Shown piece after piece: positions 49,701-62,139 of a stretch of DNA of 64,000 bases. The stretch is from Albifimbria verrucaria. Its lineage: Eukaryota; Ascomycota; Sordariomycetes; Hypocreales; Stachybotryaceae. The notes under the pieces are model-generated. The model was not told where the DNA came from, searched no databases, and worked only from the letters and a program-made list of their open reading frames with translations. Location of the stretch: the NCBI GenBank assembly GCA_020081605.1, contig JAHREC010000045.1, positions 620,001 through 684,000 on the forward strand, read 5' to 3'. Position 1 is the stretch's first letter. The number at the start of each line of letters is the position of its first letter. A program made the translations under genes and the position numbers.

Positions 49701-50579
49701 TATTTAATATAAAAGGTTTAATTAATTATATAAATATATAAAGCTATTTATAATATTTTAATTATTAATAAATTTAATAAATTAAAAAATATAAAATTAA
49801 TTATAATAATATTATTATAATTATTTATAAGAATTATTATATATTAATATACTTATAATATCTTTATATTTATTTTATATATATTTAATTATAAAATATA
49901 TTATTATTTAAATTAAATAAAAATTATTTTTATTATAAATAATATAATAAATATATATAATAATAATAATATAAAAATTATATTTTATTCTACTTTAAGC
50001 TATTTAAAAGCTTTTATATACTTACATATAATTAATTTAAATATTAAATTATTCTTAAATATTTAATTTAAAATAATATTATTTTTTAATTAATCCTTTT
50101 TTTAATAATTATAAATTTAAAATAATTTAGGATTATAATATTATTTTATCTTATTTATATTTAATTTTATCAATAATAATTTATATTTAATAATAAAATA
50201 AGCTTCTTTTAGTTATAAAATAAAAAAAATAAATTAAATAAAAACTATAAAAAAATAATAATCTTATAAAGTTTAAATTCTTAATATCTTTAAATATTAA
50301 TATTAATATTAAGATTTCTTAATAATTATTTAAGTTTATTCTATATTAATTAAAATTTAATAAATAAGGTTTTTTAATAAATATTTATATAAATAGTATT
50401 TAATAAAATAATTAATATTTTTATATATTTTTATAATGTATTTTAATATAATAATTATATTTTATTTTTTTAAAAAATACTAATAATTTCTTAAAAATAA
50501 TATTAAAATTATTTAGAAGAATATTAATATACTTCTTAATTATTATATAAAATAATTTAAGAATAAAAATAATTAAATT

Positions 50580-52950
50580 ATTAAAATAATAGATTTAATC
50601 TATATTTATTAAAATCTAATACTTATTTATTATCTTTATAGTATAATATATTTATATATATTATTAAAATCTTTATAAGAATAATATAAGAAAATATATT
50701 TTAATAAATAATATATTATTTAATAATAATAACTTCTTTTCCTTAAATTAATTCTATATTCTCTTATAATATTAATTTTATTTATATAATAATATAATAT
50801 TTAATATTATAAATAAGATTCTTAAAAATTAAATATTAATTTAATTATTTATTAGAAAAAACTAAGTATAATAGATTTATAGTATATTATTATATAATAT
50901 AATAAAAGCTAATAATTTTATAAAGATTTTAAAAACTCTAAAAATTAATATAATATATTATTCTTAATTATATATATATTAAAATATAAAAAACCTTAAT
51001 ATAATAAATTAATTATCTTTTTATAATTCTTATTTATTAATTAAATATATAATAATATATTATATAGTAAATTATTTTAAATATTATAAATATATATAAT
51101 TATAATTTAAGTATACTTAAAATATTTATAAAATATTATAATAAAGGAATTAAAAAGAATTTAAAATCTTTTTTAATTATTAAAGATTAATTCTAAATTA
51201 TATTAAATATTATAATATTTATATATAAAATATAATAAAAGTACTTAATATATTATAATAATTAATATTATAAGGTTTTTATAATATTCTAATTTAAAAT
51301 AATTAATTAATTAAGTATTTATATAATATCTTATTAATTAATTTTAATAATTTAGAGATAAGAAAAAGATTTAATTATATAAATTAATTATAATTAAAGA
51401 TTAAATTTATTTCTTTAAATTATATTTATAATAAGAATTTAATAATTATAAGAATATTAAAATATATAATTAATCAATAATATATATAAAATTAATTTCT
51501 ATAGAATATTAATATTTAATATTTATAATATAATATTTAGGAAATTAACATTTTTAATTATTATAGTATTTATAAATAAAAAGATTAAAGTATACTATAT
51601 ATAAGCTTTTATTTAGATAATAGTAATATTATAGGAGTTTAATATTAAACTATTAAAGATTATTATTATTAACTATAATTTTAATATATTAAAAATTATA
51701 AATATAAGTTCTATTTTATAGAGTATTTTATATATTCTTTATTAATAATATAATAATAAGAAAATTCTTTTATTATAAAGAATTTTTTAAAAAGATTATT
51801 TAAGAATCCGTTTATTAAAAGTTTTATAAAAAATCCTAGCTTTGAGATAATATTTTAATATAAAATAAGCTTATTAATAGCTATTAAAAAAGACTTTAAA
51901 ATAATATTTTATAAAATTTATAGAGAATATTTAATAATTAATAATAGTTAAATAATATACCCTAGAAATATAGATTCAGCCTTAAAAGTAGAAATTTATT
52001 ATTTATTATATTAATTAATATTAATATTCTAAAAACTTAATAATATTTATTTTAAAATTATTCTATATAATATTAAAATAATATATATTTATTAATCTAA
52101 ATAATCTTAATATAATCTTTAAGTAATTATAATTATATTAAAAAACTAAAATATATACATTTAGTTTAATAAAATACTTAAGATAAATAAAATATAAATT
52201 TCCTTATTAATTATTTCTTATACTTTTATTTGTTATAAAATCCTAGTTTTATATTTATCTTTATTTAAAATAAAATAAATATATTATTTAAGAGTTTTAA
52301 TATATACTTAATTAAATTATATAAATATTAAATATTATTACTATATAAAAATTTAATACTTTATAGTTTACTTTATAAATATTATTTTATAGCTTTCTAT
52401 TAAACTAAATAATTTATTCTTATATTATTTTTCTAAATATCTATAATAATAATATTAATATAAATAATAATTATTAATATTAAGCTATAATACTTTTTTA
52501 ATATATAATTATAAGCTAAATATAAAAATATTTTAGGCTATATATAAAGTGTTTACTATTATAATTAATTATAAAGAAACTGTAAATAACTTAATATTAA
52601 AATTATTTAAATGAATATAGAAGAAATATTATAAATAATATTATATATTATTATTATTAATCTATTATTATAAAAGCTTATTATTACTTATTTATGAAAT
52701 AAGCGAGTATTTAAGGAAGTTAATAACTATAAATTAGCTTAATAAATAGCTAAATTAATAATATCATATTATATAGAGATATTTAAATATTTTTATTAAT
52801 AATATATAATAATCAATATTCTATAAATTATTATTAAAATTAGTAAAAAGCTAAGAACCGATACTTAATTAATATTATACTATAAAAGTCATAAGTATAT
52901 TTGAAATTATAATAGGCATAGATTCGATTCATTCACTATTATAATATAAG
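50580..52950 (+). repeat. Repeat family R1, copy B
   Basis: The least decayed R1 copy, keeping words such as GAATCCGTTTATTAAAAG, AATCCTAGCTTTGAGATAAT and GCTAAGAACCGATACTTAAT that still carry CpG. It aligns with copy A along its length and shares its end (TATAATAGGCATAGATTCGA). It may best represent the original element. Confidence 0.7.
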
Positions 52951-53689
52951 ATTTCTTTAAGATTTATTTATTAAAATATGAATAGCTTATTTATAAATTA
53001 ATATAATTCTTAATTTATTTAATTATTTAATTTAAAATACTTCATTTACTTAAGGTTTAAAATAATTTATTATAAATAATTATATTAAAAGCTTTATATT
53101 ATTTCATTTAAAAAGAATATAATATTGTATTATATTTATATTATTTATATTATTTTAGTTATTTTGATTATTTTAATTAATATTTTCATATCACAATTAA
53201 TTATATATTTATTTACTCTTTTAATAGTAATTTATATGACTTATATTAATATTATCTTAGTATTTTAAAATTATTTTTAATATTTTATTTATTAATTTAA
53301 ATAATAAAATAGGAATTATATCTTTAATTACTTAACATTCTTTAATTATTTTTCTAAATTTTCTTACTCAGATTATAAAAATAATAATAAATAAAATAAA
53401 AACTAATTAAATATAAAACTAATTTAAATTAAGATTATTATTATATTATAAAAAATACTATAAACTTTAAATATCTATATAGGAATTTTATTATTATTAA
53501 ATACTTTTTATAATTCTTAGTATAATAATATATAATTTATATTCATATGTATAATTTTAATATTCAATCAAATATTATTTATTATAAAATTATTTTAGTT
53601 TACTATTATATTTATAGTGCTAATTTTTTAGAATAATTAATAATATAAAAATAAAATATCTATTAAAATATAAGAATTTTTTAAAGATT

Positions 53690-54190
53690 TCTATAATATA
53701 TAATATATATATAATTAAAACTTAAAATTTAAAATATAAAATATATATAAATTTTAATTAATATTTATTTATTAAATAAGCTTAATATTCTATTATATAT
53801 ATTATTTTATTTATAATATTATATAAAATTGATTTTAAAAGTCTTTTTATATACTATATTATATATTATAGATATTATAAACTTAAGCTAAACACATTTT
53901 TAATATAGTTAAGAAAAGCTATAAAATTAATTAAATATTATATTTCATATCTATTATAGCTATTATTATTAAATAACTTTATTAAGGGTTTAAACATTTA
54001 AAGTTTAAAGTATTTTTAAATATTAAGATATTAATTATAATAAATATTTAATATATAATTTAAAAATCAAATTTTTCTTTACTATATTTTAAAAATAATA
54101 AAAGTATATAATACAATAAGTTCTAATCTAAAATAATAAAAATACTATAATTAATATTTTACTATATATACTATAATTAATAAGTATATT
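53690..54190 (+). repeat. Repeat family R3, copy 1
   Basis: Matches 59150-59650 in the same orientation. Shared landmarks are AAAATATAAAATATATATAA, AATAAGCTTAATATTCTATT (with GCTTTATGTTCTACT in the other copy) and TTATAAACTTAA. It is probably a piece of another degraded element. Confidence 0.6.
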
Positions 54191-57100
54191 ATAAATCTAT
54201 AATAAGACCCCTGATTTATAATAAAATCTCTTATTACCCCTATATTATACTAATATATAAAAATGTATATTTTATTCTATATACTAAAATAAATTACTAA
54301 AGATTATATATAATCTATAATTTAACTACTATTATTATATTTAAGTTTCTTAATAATTATAATACCCTTAAGGTATTTATATATATTATTTAATATTATA
54401 CTGATTTAGCTAAGTTAATATAGCTTCCTTTATTATCTACTCAAACTTTGAATATTATTAACTCTCTTATAATAACTCTAAATATAAGTAGTTTAACTAT
54501 ATATAATATACTTTATCTTCTTAATTTATTAGAAAATATATTAAGTACTCTAAAGGATTTTAATATAGATTTTTATAAGATTAATTTTAAAAATATTATT
54601 AAATATAGTAATAGTAAAAATTCCTAAATATAATATTAAATAGCTTTTTGAACATTTAAAAATTTAATTTTTTTAATATATTTATTAAGAATAATACCCT
54701 AAAGAATATCTTTAATAATATCTTATATAAATGTATTATTAAAATTAAAAAAAAAATATATTTAATATTCTATTTAAAAGATAAATTTTATTATTATTAT
54801 TTTTGAATATATATAGTATATTTTAAAAGCTTTATAATTTTTTATAGAATTTGTTTTCTATAATAATAAGATTATTATTTATAAATTAATCTTGAATAAT
54901 ATTATATTTGATAATATTAAATACTTAATATATTATAAATTAATATATAATTATAAAAATTAATATATATTTTAAGGTATTAAATTTTAGAAAATATTAT
55001 ATTAATAAATTTAAGTATTATATACTCTATATTATTATAAATATTATTTAATAAAACAATTATTTATAAATATATATAAACTTTATAATAATTATAATTA
55101 TATATTTTTAATTAATTAATTTATTTATATTTTATATTATGAATATATAAATAAATAAAAACGGAAAAAAGAAAAAATTAAATCTTTTTATAATTATAAT
55201 TTTTTTGTTTAAAAAATAATACTTAAGCTAATAATATAAAATAAAAGAAATTATATTTTAAAAATATCTTAAATATAAATATATATAAAGCTAATTCTTA
55301 AGGATTATAAGTATTAAAAATATATATAAAATTAATAAGTTTAAAATAATATAATATAACACGATAAATATTATAAATTAATATTTATTATTAATCTAAG
55401 GTTTATTTTTATTAATAGAAAGAACATTATAATATATAAATAATTATAAATAATATTTTAAAGTTCCTTTATTATATATAATTATTATAAATTTTAAATT
55501 AAATTTTTAAAATATAATTTAATATATAAATTTTAAAAATCAAATTATAATAATATATATATTATATTATATAAATATATATAGTTAAATTTAAGAATAT
55601 TAAAATAATTTGAAATTAATTAATAATAAAATTAATTATACTTTTAATAATAAATTTTCTTTTAATAATAATTTTAATATTTTAAATATTATTCAAATAA
55701 TAATTTAAAATAATATTATAATATTAATATTTAATTAATTTTATTATAATAAAAAATATTTTTATATTTATAAATATATTACTTAAATATTAGTAAAACT
55801 GAATTTTGAATTTATATATATAAAGCTTAATAAATAGTGTATTATATATTAAAGTATTTTGAAATATTATATAATTAAAAATATATAATAAGAAAATCGT
55901 AATTTATTAAATATTATATTTAAAATTAGTATATATCTAAATAATAAATTAATAATTATTAATAATTATTAATAAGAATATAAATTTCTATTTTATAATT
56001 AATATAAATAATTCCTTTTAACTCTATAATATTTTTATATAAATATATATATAATATAAATAATATAAATACTATATAATATATATAATAGAATATTTAA
56101 TAATAAATATATATAAATTAATAAAATTCTTTTATTAATAATATGATATATTATTAAGATTATTATTTAAATATAACTTTATATAGTATAAAGCTATAAA
56201 ATAAAATAAATAATTCTGAAAAATAAACCTATTATTTAAAAATTAAGAAAATAAGTATTAATAAATTATTATTAATTTATAGTTAAGATTAATATATAAT
56301 ATAAGAATAATAAATAATATTTTATTTTTATAATATTCTTAAAAGATTATATATTAAAGAATTATTAATATAAAAACTATTTTATAAAAAATATAATATA
56401 ATATATTAATAACTCTTATATATTATTCTTTGAAAAAAACTTTAATTAAAATAAAACTTAATGTACTTAATATTTAATATTATTTATTTAAAGTATTAAT
56501 ATTATTAAATATCTATATAATTAATTAAAGAATCTTATAAATAAAATACTATTAATTTTTAATAAGGTTAAAATTTCATTTTAAATTATTATATAATAAA
56601 TAATACTTTAAATCATATATAAACTAATATTATAAATAATATTATTAATTATAATATTATTTAATTTCTTAAACTTTTTATAAAATATTTTATTAATATT
56701 ATTATAATTTAAATAATGATTCTAATTACTTATATTATTAACATTTTTATTTTATATAGTTTTATTATAGATATTTTAATATATTAAAGATGAAAATAAA
56801 AATAGACTATAGAATTATATAATAAGTTATAAATTAAGGTATTTAAATTAAGCTATAATAATTTATTTAGTAATAAATATTTAATATAATTTATTATAAT
56901 ATAAAATAAATACTATTTTTCTATATATTATTAAAGTTATGTAAAAATATAAATAATATAATATAATTATATATTAAGAAGATTTAGAGTATAAATAGTG
57001 ATTTAATTAAAGTAATAATATTACTTTATTTTATATATATATTATACTAAGGTTAATAAAGATATTATTTAGAATAAAAATATTATTAATATTAAATATA

Positions 57101-57399
57101 ATTAAATATATATTATAAATATAAATAAAATAAGATTTAATATTAATTAATTCTTATTTCTTTATATAGTATATCTAATAATTATAATATATTTAATAAT
57201 ATATTTAAAAAGTGTAATATAATATATTTATTCTTTATATTTTAATTATAATATATATTATCTATATAATATAATAAAAACTATTTTATATATTATTATT
57301 CTTTATATAAATTATATTATTTAATTTAATAGTATTATTTAATTATTTAAATTTATTTTAAATATTAATATTTTTAAAAATATAAAACTTAAAGTAGAG

Positions 57400-57730
57400 T
57401 TAATATATTTCTATTAAAAAAGCTTTACTTATTATAGTATTATACTTATTTATTTTATAATAAGAAAATATAATAAAACTTTTTATATAAAAAGCTTTTT
57501 ATTTATTTATAATATAATATTTAAATAGAAATTAATAATTTTTAAGTTTTCATATTAAAGATTTAATAATAATTATAAATCTTTAAATTTGAAATAATAA
57601 AAAATATAATTATATAATTTTAACCTAATAAAAATTTTTATAGATTAGTTTTATTTTATTTATATATATAATATATTTATTGATAGTAACATATAGTAAA
57701 CTCTAATAAATGAACGCTTATAATATAATA
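57400..57730 (+). repeat. Repeat family R4, copy 1
   Basis: Matches 59850-60220 in the same orientation, with shared words such as TTGAAATAATAAAAAATATA, AGATTAGTTTTATTTTATTT and an ending in CTTATAATATA. Borders are approximate. Confidence 0.55.
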
Positions 57731-58528
57731 TAAATATAATTTATTTATACTTCTAATATTACTATAATATTAACTTATATTATAGAATATTATAGAGTTT
57801 AGGGTAGTTAAGTAGAAGAAGATAATATTAATATATTATAAGACTTTAATTTATTAGATTATATTATATAAGGTTAGTAAACTATTAACTAAAGGGTAAT
57901 ATTCCTATAGGGTTATATTATATAATAACCTAAGGTATTCTATGTTTATTTTTTCTATAATAACTATCCCCTGCTATTTAATAGTTGATTATTAATTATA
58001 TAGTTAATAATAAAGCTATAATATTATAATAATCTAAGGTATATCAATAATTAATAGAAAATCTAAGAATCTTTAATAAAATATATATATTTTAGTATAT
58101 ATATATATACTATATAAATAATAAATAATATAATTTAATAATAATAATAATATTAAAAAATAATAAAATATAGTTTTCTATTTTTATTTGTGTTGATTAA
58201 TTTTCTTAGCTTTTTTATTTTATATTATAAGATGTTTAAATATTATTTATTAATCCTCTTTTTATATTTTAAATAAATTATTATTTTTATATTATTCTTT
58301 TAAAATTATTTTTTATTTTTTTATAATTATATCTTCTAAGAATATCATGTATATATATTATTTTTAATATATTATTTATACTTGATAATATACAAATAAT
58401 TATAGCTTAAGAAAAAATATTAATAATATTTTTATGAAAAGGCTAAAATTAAGTATAATATTATATATATTTTATTTATTAAATATAATCAATGTTATAA
58501 TTATATTATTACTTATATTTATAAAATA

Positions 58529-58530
<2 letters not shown>

Positions 58531-58560
<30 letters not shown>
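58531..58560. repeat. AT dinucleotide microsatellite
   Basis: Fifteen uninterrupted AT units inside the AT block. Confidence 0.95.
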
Positions 58561-58563
<3 letters not shown>

Positions 58564-59149
58564 GCTTTAACTAATATTTATTTAATAATTTTTTTATTTA
58601 TCTGAAGAATAATATTAATAATATCAATAAACTTTTAAAATAAATATATTAACCCTATAAAAGCTATATTTAATAATATAACTAAGAATATTCTTAATAA
58701 ATATTTCTTTTTCTATTTAATATTTATTAATAAATTATTTATATTATTTATAAGTTTATAATAATACTTAGTTAAATAAAAATTTTATATTAATTAACAT
58801 TTAAGTTAATTATTATTTAAAAAATTAATAAAAGAAATATATTTTCTTTACTATTTTTTAAGAATATTCTATAAATAATTTAAAAAAATAATTAAATATA
58901 AAATTATTTTTAATTTAAATTATTATTTTATTTAAAAAAGATGATTATAAACTTTAAATAAATTATATAAAGTTTTATTATTATTAAATCTATTTATAAT
59001 TATTTATAAAATAATATATATTATATATCTATAATTATAATTTTAATATTAATTAATATTTTATTTATTATAATCTAATTTTATATTATTATTATATTTA
59101 TATTAATAATTTTGAAAATACTTAATAAAAAAAATAATTTTATAATATC

Positions 59150-59650
59150 GAATATATTTATATTTAAAATATATTTTTTAAAATATAAAATATATATAAG
59201 TTTAAATTAATATTTATTCTTTTAAATAAGCTTTATGTTCTACTATTTAGATTATTTTATTAATAGAATTATATAAAATTAATTTTAAAAGCTTTTTTAA
59301 ATAATATATTATATATTATATATATTATAAACTTAAATTTATTATATTATCATAGAATTAATAGAAATTATAAAATTATTTATGCATTATATATTTTAAT
59401 ATATTTACTTTATAATTATTATAATTTTTATTATTATATAATTTTATTATATTTATAAATAATTAAAAATGAATATACTTCTTAAAGATTAATATAGTAA
59501 TTATAATTAAAATATAATTTTCAGTTAGATATATAAACTTATTTATTTTGATTTTTAAATATAAAATAATATAATATATAATAAGATATAATAAAATATA
59601 TTATTAATTTAATCATAATCCTTTTATATTTATTATACTTTAATAATAAT
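59150..59650 (+). repeat. Repeat family R3, copy 2
   Basis: Second copy of the segment at 53690-54190. It is followed by R4 copy 2 and R2 copy 3 in the same orientation, so R3, R4 and R2 may be parts of one larger element here. Confidence 0.6.
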
Positions 59651-59849
59651 ATATAAGTATAATAAAATAAATTCTAATTATATTATAAAATAATCACTTA
59701 ATATACTTAAAATTATTTAATATAGTATTAATAATTATTTATATTATTTTAAAAGCTTATTTTATTTAATTTAAACAAATTCTATTTTTTTATTATTTAG
59801 CTTATTTTTAATAATTATATTTTAAAATATATAAAAATTAAAATAAAAT

Positions 59850-60220
59850 AAAATGTTTTTATATAAAAAGCTTTATTAATTATAAAATATTTATTATATT
59901 TATTTTATAGTAGATAATATAACTTATTATTTTTATAAGAAAAATATTTATATTTATTTTTAATATAATATTTATAAATAATTGTATTATTTTTAATTAC
60001 TTTTTTATATTAAAGTAAAATAATAATTATAATTTTTTATTTTGAAATAATAAAAGATATAATTATTTTATTTAGGTTTATAGAGAATTTTTATAAATTA
60101 GATTTATATTATATATATAAATAAATATATTATTTACTATAATATATTAAGAAATAATTATATATATTAAAATATAATAGATAAACTAGAATCTAAATAA
60201 ATTCTTATAATATATACTTT
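59850..60220 (+). repeat. Repeat family R4, copy 2
   Basis: Second copy of the segment at 57400-57730, placed between R3 copy 2 and R2 copy 3. Confidence 0.55.
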
Positions 60221-60227
60221 AAACTTA

Positions 60228-60313
60228 TAAATACTCATTATAATTATAATAAAATATAAGAACTTTAAATTAATAAATACTCATTATAATTATAATAAAA
60301 TATAATAACTTTA
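60228..60313. repeat. 46-base tandem duplication
   Basis: TAAATACTCATTATAATTAT starts at 60228 and again at 60274, with near-identical sequence after it. The two units are almost unchanged, so the duplication is younger than most of the decay around it. Confidence 0.9.
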
Positions 60314-60339
60314 TATATATATAAAGCTACCTACCTACT

Positions 60340-61900
60340 ACGAGCCTTAAAATCCTTCTTCTCTTTTACTTTATAAATATATAAAATTAATGAAAGTATA
60401 GTATATAATTAATTTAATAATAAATTAAAGTCTATTTATTTAAGCAGAAAAAATAATACTAAATATTAATAAGAATAATTAAGGCTTTTAATAAAATATA
60501 TATTATTAAATATAAAACAAATATAGTATATAAATAACTTATAATTAAATTTAAATTCAATTTAATAAAAAGCCTAGTCTTATTAACCTTTTATATATTA
60601 AAGCCTTTAAATATATTATTAAACTAATATAATAAAGGATTATTAAATTAATTTAAATAGTTTTTTAAAATATATTAAAAAGTTTATAGCTTAGATTTAT
60701 TTATATTAAAAATCTATTAAAGGTATTTATTTTTTTATAAATTTAATATATAGCTTTTTTTTATATTATATAATAATTAAATATAATATTTATATTATAA
60801 AATTAACTTAAATAATCTTTTTTAATAAAGTTTAAAAGTATACATTAATTATTTTTATAGGATTTTATAATTAAAATAGTAATATACTTAATATAAAATT
60901 ATTTTTATTATAATATTATAGATTATTTATAATATATATTTATAAATTTAAGGCTTAAATTAATAATTAATTATATTTTAAAATTCTAAAAATAATAAAT
61001 AAAATCCTTAAAAATAATATTATAGTAATTATATATTAATTTTAAAATAATAATTAAATATTAATTATTTAATAAAATATAAATTTATATATATAGAAAA
61101 AATTATAGATTTATAAAATATATAATTTAATTATAATTATAAGTAAAAAGTTTTTATAATAATAATAAAAAAGGTTATTTTATTTAGAATATAAAACTAT
61201 ATAAATCTTAAAAAGTTTATTAAAAGTATTAATATTTTATATAAGTTTATTTTAATAATTAAAATTATATTATATTAATATTATTATAAGATTTATTAAT
61301 ATTTTATAAAATAATTATATTAATTAAAAATATTCTATATACTCTATTTTTATAGTATTTTTATATTTATACTATATATTAAATCTTTATTTTATTAATT
61401 AAGTATATTTAATATTATATATATTATAAATATAAATATATAAGAAATAGTATACTTTAGAATTAAAATATCTATATAATATCTATATAATATTATTAAA
61501 AATATAAATATTTATTTAATAATAAAAATCTTAATCCTTAAATAATATTTTTTTATAAGAAAAATTATATTACTTAATATTAAAATTATTCTATAATAAT
61601 TTTTAAAAGAATATAAAAATAATTTATTTATTAATTTTATTATATTAATTTTTAATTTGTTAATTTATAAAATTTAATAATTTATTAATCTTTTCATAAA
61701 ATATAATTAATTTAATATTAAATTATATATTAAATTTTTAAAAATAAATATAAAAAAACTTTTAAAATATTAAAAATTTAATTTTATATATAATAATTAA
61801 ATTAATATTATATTATAATTTTATTAAAATAAATTATATATTATTCTTAGATTATAATAAATTATATATTATTCTTAGATTATTAATATTAGCTTATAAT
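60340..61900 (+). repeat. Repeat family R2, copy 3
   Basis: The longest and best preserved R2 copy, matching 48330-49700 with an offset of about 12.0 kb. It starts just after ACCTACCTACTACGAGCC, the most GC-rich short word in this part of the block. A 28-base tandem duplication lies near its end. Confidence 0.7.
61831..61883. repeat. 28-base tandem duplication
   Basis: AAATTATATATTATTCTTAG occurs at 61831 and 61859 with the same following bases. Confidence 0.9.
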
Positions 61901-62139
61901 TTTTATAAATATAATTTAAAATATAAAATCCTTTTTAATAAATATAATAATAATATAAAAATCCTTTTATAGAATATAATTTATTATTAAAAAATATTAA
62001 TTTATAATAATAAATATAAACTAAATAAAATAATATTATATAAAGTTAGTTTTATATATAAATAAAATCCTAAGCTTAAATTATAAATAAATATAATTTA
62101 GTATTATTAATTTATTATTTGTTATTAGTATATACTATA

